From NCBI RefSeq assembly GCF_003058465.1, contig NZ_CP028901.1:4154001-4218000 (forward strand): a stretch of DNA of 64,000 nucleotides, written 5' to 3'. The notes below the pieces were generated by a model, which was not told where the DNA came from, searched no databases, and saw nothing but the letters and a program-made list of their open reading frames with translations. Within the stretch, counting starts at the first letter, position 1. Each line of letters starts with the position of its first letter. This DNA is from Orrella marina. Lineage in GTDB: Bacteria > Pseudomonadota > Gammaproteobacteria > Burkholderiales > Burkholderiaceae_B. Positions 9,690 through 19,367 of the stretch are shown piece by piece. The translations under genes were made by a program, and so were the position numbers.

Positions 9690-10724
9690 ATGGCGAACCA
9701 GTCAGCGTCTGCCAGGACAAGGCGCAACAAGGGGCGAGGACTCTGGATATTGGTGATGACCGTGTTTTCGGGGCTCACTTTACCGGTCAATGCTGCGTCG
9801 GCCGAGTCGCTGCTCGCAGTCGATGTGAGCAACCTGAGTGAGCCGGTCCTGTGCGCGGAGAAGGACAATGTCGCATTGATGCTCTCGGATGCAGGTCAGG
9901 AACAGTCCGTCAGGTCGTTCGCGATACAAGCAGTGCATCCCGCGTATATCGGCATGATTGCGGTTGATAGTGATGCTCCTGACTTCACCAGTTGTGACAT
10001 GAGTCAGGATCCGGTGTTTGCATCCGGCGGTCCGGCTCAGCACACGATCTATGAGTCGCCGGATCTCTGGATCACTGGGTTCACCTTCGAATCGTTCTGG
10101 CGCCCCGCCTCCGTGCCAGTGCATGTCCAGTCAGACGACGGATCAGGCAAGGTGAACACATTTGAGGGCCTGCACATGCTGCAGGTCTGGGTCCGTGATG
10201 GTGTGAGGCCAGAGGAGGTGCTGGTCCTGTATCCGCCTGACGGCTACTGGCGTGCCAGACCGTTGTCATATGCGCAGATGCGATGGACGGCCTACGGCTC
10301 CTCATTTCTGGTTGGGCCTGTTCAGGACAAGGGTAGACCTGTGGCTGTGCTTGAGTCGGTGACGTTTGATCCGAAGACGCGAACTTTTGCGATGGCATTC
10401 GCCGCGGGAGGTGCGGGATCGCTCAGCATGGCCCAGCTTGATCGACAACATTTCAGGATGGATGTTGAACTCCAGGGGGTTGACACGTCCGTACCGTTTG
10501 CGGCCCTGCGCTCCATGTATGTCACCAGGACCAACGCAGACGTGTCAGAGATCGCCTGGCGTGCCCCGCATTCTGCTGGCTGGCAGGAGTCGCCTGTGAT
10601 GGCATTTCAGGGAGGCCGTGCGGTCGAGCTCTGGGCGGGCAGAAGCGTGCCATCGCGGCATAACCTGAGCGCGCCGGACATGATCTTCGGGCCGTTTCAC
10701 GGTGACGGCCGATTTACCCGATAA
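9690..10724 (+). CDS. Secreted protein of unknown function
   Basis: The reading frame is open from 9114, but the ATG at 9690 is followed directly by a good signal peptide (basic ARTRRNKGR, hydrophobic LWILVMTVFSGLTLPV, then AASAES), so I start there (344 residues). The mature part has no transmembrane segment and no family I recognise. It contains two cysteines early (VLCAEKD, TSCDMSQD) and many beta-strand-like stretches, suggesting a globular periplasmic domain. It is divergent from the Sel1-FloA gene and monocistronic. Function is unknown. Confidence 0.7.
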   Translation: MANQSASARTRRNKGRGLWILVMTVFSGLTLPVNAASAESLLAVDVSNLSEPVLCAEKDNVALMLSDAGQEQSVRSFAIQAVHPAYIGMIAVDSDAPDFTSCDMSQDPVFASGGPAQHTIYESPDLWITGFTFESFWRPASVPVHVQSDDGSGKVNTFEGLHMLQVWVRDGVRPEEVLVLYPPDGYWRARPLSYAQMRWTAYGSSFLVGPVQDKGRPVAVLESVTFDPKTRTFAMAFAAGGAGSLSMAQLDRQHFRMDVELQGVDTSVPFAALRSMYVTRTNADVSEIAWRAPHSAGWQESPVMAFQGGRAVELWAGRSVPSRHNLSAPDMIFGPFHGDGRFTR

Positions 10725-11029
10725 GGGCGGGTTGCAGATTCGACCATCTGACCCACCAGTGTGTCGGGATGGATAACTGATCTGCTAGCGCGGACAGTCA
10801 TCTTCTTCGATACACTAGGCCAACTTTCTGGTTGCGTGCAGAAGGTTGGCACGCGTCAGGCGTGTGCATTGTGGATGGTGCGAATGTTGCCCGAAGCAGA
10901 TGGGTCAATGGGTCAATGGTGCAATCGAGCAACACGAGATGTCCTGAACACCCAGCCACGCGAATTTCGGCGCGATTGAATAACGCAAATCAGCAACGTA
11001 TATAACAACGATTAGACGGGAGCATTTTT
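10725..11029. other. Intergenic region with short tandem repeat and hairpin
   Basis: This gap holds a hairpin at 10819-10850 (12-bp stem with one G-T pair, 8-base loop, no U-run) and an 8-bp unit TGGGTCAA repeated about three times at 10901-10924. The promoter of the enoyl-CoA hydratase gene should lie here but was not resolved. Confidence 0.4.
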
Positions 11030-11848
11030 ATGGAAACGAAGTCAGGCGCAGTGGGTAACGGTACTGTCTTGTGGGAATTTGATCATCGCGGTGTTTCGAC
11101 GGTCACACTCAACCGGCCAGAGGTGAATAACGCTTACAACGGCGACATGATCGGTGGACTGCATGAGGCCATGGATCTGCTTGGCGGGATGGAAGGGCTG
11201 CGCGTGGTGGTTTTGTGCGGCAATGGTAAACATTTTCAGGCAGGCGCTGACCTGGCCTGGATCAACGCACAGGGCAAGCTCGGACCGCAGGCAAACGTCG
11301 ACGCTTCACGAGCAACAGGCGAAGCCGTGCGCAGGCTCAACGAGCTGCCAGTCCCCACCGTTGCAATGGTGCAGGGTGGCTGCTTTGGTGGTGGCACGGG
11401 TGTGATTGCGGCATGCGATGTGGTCGTTGCTGCAGATGATGCGTTCTTTGCGATCACTGAGGCACGCTGGGGCCTGATGGCCAGCATCATTTTTCCGCAA
11501 CTGGTCCAGGCAATCGGTCTGCGCAATGTACGTCGCTATGCACTGACCTGCGAACGATTTGGGGCAGACGTCGCCCAGCGCGTAGGGTTTGTGCACGAGA
11601 TCTGTCCGCTTGACCAGCTTGAGGCGACAGCAGAGAAAATCGTGGACGCGCTGGTGATGAATGCGCCGAACGCAGTGTCGACCACCAAACAGTTGACGAT
11701 GAAAGTGGCCGAGGCTTTCCTGTCGGACGAAGACTTTGATTTTCTGGTGCAAAAGCACGCCGATACGCGTCGTTCAGATGAAGCGGCAGAGGGCACCATG
11801 TCGTTCCTGGAAAAGCGCAAGCCCAAGTGGTACAAACCCAAGAACTGA
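11030..11848 (+). CDS. Enoyl-CoA hydratase/isomerase family protein
   Basis: This 272-residue crotonase-fold protein shows LNRPEVNNAYN near residue 25, the oxyanion-hole segments GNGKHFQAGADL and QGGCFGGGTGVIAACDVVVA, and ITEARWGLMASI in the expected order. The position equivalent to catalytic Glu144 of rat hydratase falls near GGGTGV, where no Glu is seen, so it may be an isomerase, a hydrolase or methylglutaconyl-CoA hydratase-like rather than a classical hydratase. The ATG at 11030 has GGGAG 8 bases upstream. A strong terminator follows at 11898. Confidence 0.88.
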   Translation: METKSGAVGNGTVLWEFDHRGVSTVTLNRPEVNNAYNGDMIGGLHEAMDLLGGMEGLRVVVLCGNGKHFQAGADLAWINAQGKLGPQANVDASRATGEAVRRLNELPVPTVAMVQGGCFGGGTGVIAACDVVVAADDAFFAITEARWGLMASIIFPQLVQAIGLRNVRRYALTCERFGADVAQRVGFVHEICPLDQLEATAEKIVDALVMNAPNAVSTTKQLTMKVAEAFLSDEDFDFLVQKHADTRRSDEAAEGTMSFLEKRKPKWYKPKN

Positions 11849-11897
11849 GCGGTCACAGAACGGCGTCAGTTAACGGCGCAAGTTGACGGCGCAATCC

Positions 11898-11938
11898 TGC
11901 CATGACAAAAGCCCCTTGAAGGGGCTTTTGTCATGGCA
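11898..11938. terminator. Bidirectional intrinsic terminator
   Basis: A perfect 20-bp inverted repeat with a single central base; in practice the loop is TTGAA. The stem contains AAAAGCCCC and GGGGCTTTT, so each strand has a GC stem followed by a U-run. It can end the enoyl-CoA hydratase transcript and, from the other side, the nfeD-floA operon. Confidence 0.85.
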
Positions 11939-12184
11939 GGGACTGATCATGAAGTCACTCATCTGGTCCTGTTTCTGGCCATCTCGATCAGGTTGCGGGA
12001 GGAGGTTGACGTGAATCCGGGCGAGGTTCGGGTGGCTGCGTTGATGAGTATTTGGAAGGCTCGCTTGAGCGGTCCGGCAATCCGGTGGCAAGTGGCTGGT
12101 CCTGGTAAGCGTCCAGTGCACGGCATGGGCCGAGAATCGTCATCGCAACAATGGCCTGACGCAGTCCGGCTTGTGTGGCGAGAT
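11939..12184. other. Intergenic region, nothing recognised
   Basis: Between the terminator and the last gene of the nfeD-floA operon. Open frames here continue as shadows of the minus-strand gene; no domain, start or repeat stands out. Confidence 0.4.
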
Positions 12185-12778
12185 TCACGCCCAGGCCCGC
12201 CTGTCGCTGGGGGGGGGCAGAGGCTGCGTTGTGGACGAAATGACCCGACTGGTCTGCGCGACCGGTTCAGGTGCCGTGAACGGGTGTGGCACCGGGGGCG
12301 GAGTCTGAGGCAGATCTGACTGAAAAATGTCCCGGGACTGTTCGGGCCGTGCCAGGCTGTCGTCAGACGTGTAGCGATCCCGATCACTTTGCGAGAAACT
12401 GTCCGTATCCTCGTGGTTTCTTCCCCAGGCGGTGTCTTCCAGTGACGGGTTGCTGGAAGTGCCGGTCTTTTGCCAGATGGATTCTTCTCGTGCGCTGCTG
12501 ACGTCCCGATCGTTTCGGTCCTCTGCATTCAGACTGCCCTGTGCGCTGGCAAGATCGGGTGGCCCCGTCTCTTTTGGAGGCAAAGGGGGTAGCTTTGCCA
12601 TATTCTTGGCAGCCGCCTGAACGCGCCAGAAGATAATGCCCAGTCCGATAAGAAACAGGACAATTCCGGACGGAGCCCCGAAAACATACGCCAGAAATGC
12701 CGCAAAAAACAGGCTGTATGGAGAGGGCTGTCCTTTGGATTTCTTCTTTTTCGGGGGGGTCTCAGCAGACTGCGTCAT
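12185..12778 (-). CDS. Membrane protein of unknown function, third gene of the nfeD-floA operon
   Basis: The 197-residue product begins with a Lys-rich segment (PPKKKKSKGQ), followed by two hydrophobic stretches (SLFFAAFLAYVFGAP and SGIVLFLIGLGIIFWRV). The remaining ~140 residues are a low-complexity, charged and Pro/Ser-rich tail with no recognised domain, predicted cytoplasmic. The start codon lies 5 bases after the floA stop with GAGG/AGG upstream, so it is translationally linked to floA. A role with the flotillin is inferred from position only. Confidence 0.7.
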   Translation of the reverse strand: MTQSAETPPKKKKSKGQPSPYSLFFAAFLAYVFGAPSGIVLFLIGLGIIFWRVQAAAKNMAKLPPLPPKETGPPDLASAQGSLNAEDRNDRDVSSAREESIWQKTGTSSNPSLEDTAWGRNHEDTDSFSQSDRDRYTSDDSLARPEQSRDIFQSDLPQTPPPVPHPFTAPEPVAQTSRVISSTTQPLPPPSDRRAWA

Positions 12779-12783
12779 CGCCT

Positions 12784-13764
12784 TCAGACCCTCGGGGTGC
12801 TTGTGTCATTCGGATTGCCGGCAATGTTGTCACGCATGTCTGTATCTGCCTGGAGATTGCGCATACGGTAGTAGTCCATGATGCCGAGCTTTCCGCTGCG
12901 GAAGGCCTCGGCCATGGCCAGTGGCACCTCGGATTCGGCTTCGACCACCTTGGCTCGCATTTCCTGTTCCTTGGCGACCGCCATGGCGCGTCGCTCTTCG
13001 GCCTTGGCCTGCGCAATCTGCTTGTCGGCGTTCGCTTGATCGATCTGGAGTTTGGCGCCAATGTTTTCGCCCACATCCACGTCGGCAATATCGATCGAGA
13101 GAATCTCGTAGGCGGTGCCTGCGTCCAGGCCCTTGGCCAGAATGTGTTTTGAAATGTGGTCCGGGTTCTCGAGTACGGTCTTGTGGCTGTCGGCCGAACC
13201 GATGGTGCTGACCATCCCTTCACCAACCCGGGCCATGATGGTCTCCGCCCCGGCGCCACCAACCAGGCGGTCGATGTTGGTACGTACAGTGACCCGCGCA
13301 ACCCCGACCAGCTGGATGCCATCGCGTGCAACCGCGGCAACTCTCGGGGTTTCGATTACCTTGGGAAGAACAGACATCTGGACTGCTTCGAGTACATCCC
13401 GGCCGGCCAGATCGATAGCTGCAGCACGTTTGAAGGTCAGCGGAATGTTGGCCTTGTCGGCCGAGATCATGGCGTTAACGACCCTGACAACATCGCCTCC
13501 GGCCAGAAAGTGGGCTTCGAGATCATCCAGCGGGATCTGGAGTCCGGCCTTCACGGCACTGATGCGGGCCGTGATGATGACTGAAGGTGGCACTCGCCGC
13601 AGCCGCATGGCCACCAGCGTGAACAGTCCGACATAGGCGCCCGATGCCCAGGCTGCAATCCACAGCGGGATAGGTACGAGGTACAGCACGATGGCCAGCA
13701 GGACCACCACGGGTACCAGCAAGCCAAAGGCTCCAAACAGACCAAATACCGATTCGAGCATCAA
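12784..13764 (-). CDS. floA: Flotillin-like protein FloA
   Basis: At 326 residues this is a normal-length FloA (UPF0365). It has one N-terminal membrane segment ([24 protein letters not shown]), an SPFH-like domain ([24 protein letters not shown]) and a C-terminal Ala/Glu-rich helix ([18 protein letters not shown]). FloA oligomerises on the inner membrane and organises functional microdomains. Its ATG overlaps the NfeD stop as ATGA, the classical NfeD-flotillin pairing. A second FloA, fused to Sel1 repeats, lies 4 kb away at 7176-8930. Confidence 0.93.
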   Translation of the reverse strand: MMLESVFGLFGAFGLLVPVVVLLAIVLYLVPIPLWIAAWASGAYVGLFTLVAMRLRRVPPSVIITARISAVKAGLQIPLDDLEAHFLAGGDVVRVVNAMISADKANIPLTFKRAAAIDLAGRDVLEAVQMSVLPKVIETPRVAAVARDGIQLVGVARVTVRTNIDRLVGGAGAETIMARVGEGMVSTIGSADSHKTVLENPDHISKHILAKGLDAGTAYEILSIDIADVDVGENIGAKLQIDQANADKQIAQAKAEERRAMAVAKEQEMRAKVVEAESEVPLAMAEAFRSGKLGIMDYYRMRNLQADTDMRDNIAGNPNDTSTPRV

Positions 13765-15146
13765 GCTTCTCCTGTGGGTGATTGCACTACTGTAATTCGT
13801 CTGACAACCACACGGTTGCCGTCAACATGATCGACACGGACCGCGCTGCCAGCCTCAATGTACTCACCATCCGATACAACATCAATACGTTGTCCCTGAA
13901 TGCTGGCGATACCGGCCGGACGCAGTGTCGTGGTGGTGATGCCGGTCTGCCCGACCAGCTCGTGTTCCCGGACCGGCTCAGAGGTGAACCCGCTACCTGC
14001 CTCCAGCTCGGTTTGTAGAATCAGGTGACGCCCAAAACGGGTGCGAGGCAGAAGTCTGATCAGTAGCAGGCTCGCCAGAATGGCAACGACCATCGAAATA
14101 CCCAGGCGGGTGGCCGCGCTGAGCAGCGCTTCGAAAGAAGCCCCGTCGCCGACGGTGCTGAGCATGATGGCCGCAAGAAATGCGAGTATTCCGAGTATGC
14201 CGGCGATCCCGAATCCCGGGAGCACAAAAGCCTCGACCAGTAAAAGCAGGATACCGGCCGCCGCTAGCAGCAGCTCTTCCCAGCCCGCCAGACTGACCAG
14301 CCAGTGACCCCACATGAAGAGTCCTAGTGCGCTCAGTCCGAGGGCGCCCGGAACGCCAAATCCGGGTGTGCGAATCTCAACGATGATGCCCAGCATGGCC
14401 ACGGTCACCAGCAGTGAGCTGACAACGGGGTCTGTCAGAAACCGGACTACCTCCTCGGCCCAGTTGGTCTGGGTCTGAACAATGTCTGCATTGCGGATAC
14501 CCAGTTCATCGAGTGCCTCGGTGAGTGTTGAGGCCTGCGCATCAGCCAGACCGACCTCGAGTGCTTCGCGGGTGGTGAGCGTGAGCAGCTTGCCTTTCTC
14601 GATCAGACCCGGTATCTCGACATCGGAGTCGACCATCGCCTGTGCGATCAGTGGATCTCTGTCTCGGGCTTCGGCAGTGGCACCAAACTCCTTGCGTACG
14701 TAGGAGACCGTCTTCTCGGACACGGGCTGGGTTTGCGTTCCGCTACTTTGAACCGGGGTGGCGGCGCCAATCGTGGCGCCAGGTGTCATGACAATGGCGT
14801 TGGTGGCCAGACTGATCAGGGCGCCAGCCGAGATCGCCCGGCTGTCGATGAAGGCAATCGAATTGACCGGACTTTTAATCAGAGCGTCACGAATCTGCAC
14901 CGCGGCGTCTACCCGGCCTCCAAACGTATTGATCTGGAGTACCACGGCCGTGGCCTGATTGTTCTGAGCTTCGCTCAGGACCCTTTCGATGTACGGAGCG
15001 AGTCCCAGATCAATGGTGCCATCAACTTGCGCAACATAAACCAGCGGTTGACGTGCGCTTGACCAGGCCGATAAATGACCTGCTGCCAGTACAAGCAGCA
15101 GCAGGATCGGAATCAGCAGGCGGATTCGGGACAAGACAGGGCTCAT
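13761..15146 (-). CDS. NfeD family membrane serine protease (NfeD1b-like)
   Basis: The 461-residue protein has an N-terminal signal/anchor ([16 protein letters not shown]). A ClpP-like protease domain follows, with strand [20 protein letters not shown] and the nucleophile region [20 protein letters not shown]. Four or more hydrophobic segments come next (about residues 235-370), then a C-terminal OB-fold ([20 protein letters not shown]). This is the full-length NfeD architecture. NfeD proteases cleave stomatin/flotillin-family partners, and floA follows directly with an ATGA overlap. The ATG at 15146 is the first in-frame start before the signal peptide. Confidence 0.9.
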   Translation of the reverse strand: MSPVLSRIRLLIPILLLLVLAAGHLSAWSSARQPLVYVAQVDGTIDLGLAPYIERVLSEAQNNQATAVVLQINTFGGRVDAAVQIRDALIKSPVNSIAFIDSRAISAGALISLATNAIVMTPGATIGAATPVQSSGTQTQPVSEKTVSYVRKEFGATAEARDRDPLIAQAMVDSDVEIPGLIEKGKLLTLTTREALEVGLADAQASTLTEALDELGIRNADIVQTQTNWAEEVVRFLTDPVVSSLLVTVAMLGIIVEIRTPGFGVPGALGLSALGLFMWGHWLVSLAGWEELLLAAAGILLLLVEAFVLPGFGIAGILGILAFLAAIMLSTVGDGASFEALLSAATRLGISMVVAILASLLLIRLLPRTRFGRHLILQTELEAGSGFTSEPVREHELVGQTGITTTTLRPAGIASIQGQRIDVVSDGEYIEAGSAVRVDHVDGNRVVVRRITVVQSPTGEA

Positions 15147-15214
15147 TTGTCCAGTGTACGTTAATTAACCAGGTTCTTCTGTGCAAGGATGTTCGCCTTG
15201 AGGGTAATCCGTCG

Positions 15215-15269
15215 TCAATAGGGCCATGCAGGCCAGGCAGCTGGTGCCTGACCTGCATGGCCCTATTGA
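15215..15269. terminator. Long hairpin between convergent-spaced operons, probable terminator
   Basis: An inverted repeat of about 25 bp (TCAATAGGGCCATGCAGG... and its complement) with one mismatch and a short loop, just past the tctA stop and upstream of nfeD, both on the minus strand. It should end the tctCBA transcript. There is no long U-run, so it may also act as an mRNA-stabilising structure. Confidence 0.6.
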
Positions 15270-15288
15270 TCCGCCGCCGATACTGTGA

Positions 15289-16947
15289 CTATGAGGTTGC
15301 GTCTTTTACAGGTGAGCGCATGCGCTTGATCGCAATCAGCAATGCCAGTAGCAGCAAGGCTGCACCAAGCACCGAGCGGACCCATCCTTCCATGAGGAAC
15401 ATCGGGATGCCGGCACAGGCAAAGAAGGCGGCGCCATAATACTTTGCCCATCCGTGGCCGAGCCTGCTTGCACGCTGAAAGAGCGGGAAGAAAGCGGAGA
15501 ACAGTGCTAACACGATAAAGAACATCGCCCACGGCCGCACAAAGAACAGGCTGATGTCATCACTCGTGGACAAGGCGCGTGAAAGGTTCAGTTCGGCTAG
15601 TGGACCGAGCACGACACCAAGCACCATGGGTGTGAGCGGAAACCCGTTCTTGACCATGATAAAGCCCAGGACGCCGAAACCCAGCAAGGTCCAGATATCA
15701 AACGTGGTGTTGTTAAGCGTGAAGACCCCGATCGCGCAGTAAACCAGAATGATGACACCGAGAATGTAAAGCGGCACCCGTGTCACCAGCAAAAAGACGC
15801 GCAGTGCACCCGAGGTCATGGCAAGCGTCATGAAGTTTGCCAGGAAGTACGCCACCATGATGCCGTAGGCCAGTACCGCCTGGGTACTGATGAAAGTCGG
15901 GCTTGGTGCAATGTTGTGAATCGTCAGGGCCCCGAGCATGACCGCGGTGACGGCATCGCCTGGAATCCCCAGTGCCATCATCATGATGAGCGCGCCACCC
16001 GCGGTGGCGTTGTTGGATGTCTCCGACGCGATGACACCTTCCGGAATGCCTTGGCCGAATTTCTCCGGGTGTCTGGACGCCTTCTTGCTCTGGTCGTAGG
16101 CCAGGATGTTCGAGATCGAACTGCCAGCAGCGGGAAGTAATCCGATAAACAGACCTATCAACGAGGAACGCAGACCAACTACCCAGTGCATGAAGTTAAG
16201 TCGGATGGCCTCTCGATGCTCCAGTTTTACCGCCTTGTGGCGACCGGAAATCATGGGCTTGCGCGCACTGTCGCTGTCGCTCAGATCACTCAGAAGCTGG
16301 CTGAACGCGAACAGACCGATCAAAACCGGCAGGAACGCAAATCCGGCACCGAGCGAGCCGAAACCAAAGGTAAAGCGCGCCGCGCCGTTGATGTGGTCCT
16401 CGCCCACCGATGCAATCAACAGGCCGACTGCGCCCGCAATCAGGCCCTTGATCATGGCACCTTCAGACAGGCTGGCTGCGATTGTCAGGGCGAAGCAGAC
16501 CAGCATGAAGTAATCCCAGGGGCCAAACTCCAGTCCGATTGCCGCGAGCGTGGGTGCCAGAAACACGAGGATGACCGCTGAAATCATTCCCCCGAAAAAA
16601 GAAGCCCATAGTCCCAGGCCCAGAGCCAGTCCGGGTCGCCCATTGCGGGCCATCGGAAAACCGTCAAAGGTGGTGGAAATGGCTGACGGTGTGCCAGGGA
16701 TGCCGATCAGGATCGAGGCGAACATGCCCCCGGTCAAGCCGCCGACATAAACACCCAGCATGGTCGAGAGTCCTTCGATCGGGTTCATGCCGAAGGTGAA
16801 AGGCAGTGCCAGCACCACTGCCATAGTGATGGTGAAGCCGGGAATGGAGCCTGCGATAAGTCCTGCGGCCACGCCCAGGGCCATCAGAAGCAGATTGTTC
16901 AGCGCGAAGACTTCTATAAATGCACTTGCGAGATTGCTCAGAATCAT
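15289..16947 (-). CDS. tctA: Tripartite tricarboxylate transporter, large permease TctA
   Basis: This 552-residue protein is made almost wholly of hydrophobic segments. The N-terminus matches the TctA family: ALGVAAGLIAGSIPGFTITM, then ALPFTFGMNPIEGLSTMLGVYVGG and GIPGTPSAISTTFDG. The central EGVIASETSNNATAGGALIMMMALGIPGD block is also diagnostic. TctA is the large inner-membrane subunit that, with TctB and the periplasmic TctC, moves carboxylates in sodium symport. An extra hydrophobic stretch at the C-terminus extends it beyond the usual ~500 residues. It follows tctB after 18 bases. Confidence 0.95.
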   Translation of the reverse strand: MILSNLASAFIEVFALNNLLLMALGVAAGLIAGSIPGFTITMAVVLALPFTFGMNPIEGLSTMLGVYVGGLTGGMFASILIGIPGTPSAISTTFDGFPMARNGRPGLALGLGLWASFFGGMISAVILVFLAPTLAAIGLEFGPWDYFMLVCFALTIAASLSEGAMIKGLIAGAVGLLIASVGEDHINGAARFTFGFGSLGAGFAFLPVLIGLFAFSQLLSDLSDSDSARKPMISGRHKAVKLEHREAIRLNFMHWVVGLRSSLIGLFIGLLPAAGSSISNILAYDQSKKASRHPEKFGQGIPEGVIASETSNNATAGGALIMMMALGIPGDAVTAVMLGALTIHNIAPSPTFISTQAVLAYGIMVAYFLANFMTLAMTSGALRVFLLVTRVPLYILGVIILVYCAIGVFTLNNTTFDIWTLLGFGVLGFIMVKNGFPLTPMVLGVVLGPLAELNLSRALSTSDDISLFFVRPWAMFFIVLALFSAFFPLFQRASRLGHGWAKYYGAAFFACAGIPMFLMEGWVRSVLGAALLLLALLIAIKRMRSPVKDATS

Positions 16948-16965
16948 GATCCAGATGCCTCGTGT

Positions 16966-17442
16966 TCAGCCAAAGAACTCGCCTCTTGGAAGCACGACTC
17001 CAAGTGCAAAGGTGAAGATTGCCCACATGCCGCCCACAGAGACGACCGAAATGACCGCATGCATGGCGAGTCGTCGAGGCGACGCTCCTCCTATTAGTGT
17101 CTGGGTGACGAACACGAACAGAATGCCAGCGGCCAGCATGCCCAGGTAGGGCAGGGTGAACAGGAATACCGCGAACATCACGAAGCAGATGATCGGGTTG
17201 CGATAGGCTCTGAGCCAGGCGGCCAGACTGAATGGCCCGCTCTCAGGAGGCGGATTGGCCAGCGACTGGAGCAAGTAGATGATGCTCAGGACAAAGAGCA
17301 GGATCAGTACGAATCTTGGCCAGACTTCCGATCCCATCTCGGAAAACGGAACTTCACGGATGTAGAAGGTCTGCCAGAAAAAAATGCCGCATAGCAGCAG
17401 CAGTAAAACAGCGATGACTGAGTCTCGATGAAGGCGCTTCAT
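16966..17442 (-). CDS. tctB: Tripartite tricarboxylate transporter, small permease TctB
   Basis: I start at the ATG at 17442 (MKRLHRDSVIAVLLLLLCGIFFWQ), which opens on the first transmembrane helix; the frame is open to 17520, but the added residues are not TctB-like. The ~158-residue protein has four hydrophobic segments, as expected for the small TctB subunit, and lies between tctC and tctA. Confidence 0.88.
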   Translation of the reverse strand: MKRLHRDSVIAVLLLLLCGIFFWQTFYIREVPFSEMGSEVWPRFVLILLFVLSIIYLLQSLANPPPESGPFSLAAWLRAYRNPIICFVMFAVFLFTLPYLGMLAAGILFVFVTQTLIGGASPRRLAMHAVISVVSVGGMWAIFTFALGVVLPRGEFFG

Positions 17443-17647
17443 GGTGCGGTTTGGCCTGCTCTGTTTTAAAACGGTTGTGACCGTCGGGTTGGTGCTCTTG
17501 GGGAGAGGGTTGGCAGCCACTAAGGCTGCAGTCCTGGATCGTCAGACTGGTCAGGACTGCGCCGGGCAAGGCCCGGGCCGTTCACACAAAGACTGGGGAG
17601 AGACTGACACAAAAACCTGTCAGCCGGTCCCCCCTTGTGTTGCTCAC

Positions 17648-18625
17648 TCACTGCTTTTTGAACATACCGATCTTGATGGCAAGACGCTCATGCTCTTTGT
17701 AGCCCTCTTCGAGGAAGGCCTTGTAGCCGGCTGCGTCCTTGTAAAGCACCATGGAGCCAACGGTCTCGATGGATTTGACCAGAGCAGGATCCTTGGCAGC
17801 TTTGGCAAATGCATCTTCCCAGAACTTGATATATTCTGCCGGTGTGCCTTTCGGAAGCGCCACACCACGGGCCAGACCGTATTCGATGTTATAGCCCTCT
17901 TCCTTGAGGGTTGGGATCTCGGGGACAATCGGATCACGTTCCGGCATGGCAATACCCAGACCGATCAGTGAACCCTCGGCAATATACTGCTTGGCAGACA
18001 GCACGTTGCTCTCGCCCATCATCACATTGCCCGCGAGCAGCGCCGTATTCCGTTCGCGAGTTCCGTCATAGGAAACATAACGCAACTGGATGTCTGCTGC
18101 GTCTTCAATGAGCAGGAAGATGAAGTGGCTGGTCGAGCCGAGCGTCACACCGACCGTGACCGAGCGTGGGTCCTTCTTTGACATTTCGATCATCGACTTC
18201 AGGTCTTTGAAAGGCGCCTTGCTTGATGATGCGATGATGGAAGGGGTGTAGCTGACCAGAGAGACTGGTTCAAAAGCGTCGTGCGTAAAGTCGGCGCGCC
18301 CCGTCAGATAACTGGTGATCACGCTTTCATGCAGGGCAATCATCATGCAGCCGTCAGGCTTGGCATCCTTGACCTGTGTCGCACCACGGATACCGCCCTG
18401 GCCTCCAACGTTGACGACCTGCAACTGTGGCTTGATTCCACTTTTGTTGATGGTGTCGACGTACTGGCGAAACACGATGTCCGTGTCGCCGCCTGCGCCC
18501 CAGGGCACGATGAGCTGTGCGGTCGAGCAAGAGGGGGCGGCCGCCTGGGCCGAAATAGGTGCAGCCAGAAGAGTCAGGCTCGCAGCGGTTGCTGCGGCGG
18601 CTGCTTTGAGTCGGGCTTTGAACAT
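17648..18625 (-). CDS. tctC: Tripartite tricarboxylate transporter solute-binding protein TctC (Bug family)
   Basis: The 325-residue periplasmic receptor has a clean signal peptide (AAAAATAASLTLLAAPISAQAAA). The Bug-family start of the mature protein is SCSTAQLIVPWGAGGDTDIVFRQY, followed by VNVGGQGGIRGATQVKDAKPDG. Bug proteins bind carboxylates or other small acids and hand them to TctAB; the ligand is not predictable from sequence. The ATG at 18625 has AAGGAG 6 bases upstream. About 205 bases separate it from tctB, containing a weak hairpin (CTGACA/TGTCAG) that might lower expression of the permease genes. Confidence 0.93.
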   Translation of the reverse strand: MFKARLKAAAAATAASLTLLAAPISAQAAAPSCSTAQLIVPWGAGGDTDIVFRQYVDTINKSGIKPQLQVVNVGGQGGIRGATQVKDAKPDGCMMIALHESVITSYLTGRADFTHDAFEPVSLVSYTPSIIASSSKAPFKDLKSMIEMSKKDPRSVTVGVTLGSTSHFIFLLIEDAADIQLRYVSYDGTRERNTALLAGNVMMGESNVLSAKQYIAEGSLIGLGIAMPERDPIVPEIPTLKEEGYNIEYGLARGVALPKGTPAEYIKFWEDAFAKAAKDPALVKSIETVGSMVLYKDAAGYKAFLEEGYKEHERLAIKIGMFKKQ

Positions 18626-19367
18626 GTATGGCTCCTTGTTTGTGATGAATACTGCAATCAGTCAGAGATCCATCTATCTGCGAGGCAAGCAGGCAGGAAA
18701 CAGATGGGGATAAGACGAGTACAAGACGGGTACAAACGGTCATCATCTGTTCGGGCGCTTTTTACGGATGGCCGCTCAAGCTTTCCCTGTGCACCAGACT
18801 GGACCATCATCACGCCGTTCATGGTTCTGTGCAAGACCGGATTGCTTCGGCCGGCTGTGTTTCTGGATGCGTCCGGCAAGGTGACTGGCCAGGGTGGTCT
18901 GACTGCAAGCAAAACGCATGCCATCAGTAACTGTGATATCTCTGTTCTTTGAGCTCAGCATCTGATCAGCGTATGTTGCAGTGCGTACCGGATTGATTGT
19001 CGATGACGGAACGTCCATGATCAAGGGACTTGATGTGGGGCATTCCCTAGGGTTGTGTGGATTCTGGCCGACGTTGCATAATTTATTTTAGTTTTGATGG
19101 CGGTGAAAGCACTGGCGCATGCCGAAGGGTAGTCCATGCACCTGTCTGGTGCGTTCTGTATGTGCGTGTGCGTGCTGTTCATTGAGCATTTGTCCACCAT
19201 TCGCTCAACATGACAGTCTGGCTTGCTTTTGAGCCAATGCTCGGTAATCCCGGTGTCAGTCAGAAAACTGGATCTAACTGGTGTTGTGGTGTTCGATCAA
19301 CGTAAGATATGGAATGAGAGTGCAGGCATGAGAGTGCATCAGATCAGAACATCAGTGAGGAATGAGC
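18626..19367. other. Divergent intergenic region, short tandem repeat
   Basis: About 740 bases separate tctC and the aspartate-dehydrogenase-like gene. No credible coding frame was found. An 11-bp unit (AAGACGAGTAC, AAGACGGGTAC) is repeated at 18712-18733. Promoters for both flanking units must lie here but no regulator gene does, so the transporter is likely controlled from elsewhere. Confidence 0.4.

Noticed and set aside
11959..12528. 189-codon minus-strand frame overlapping the end of the nfeD-floA operon
   Set aside because: It is Arg/Pro/Ser-rich shadow sequence in a second frame of the gene at 12185-12778 and of the gap, with no start signal.
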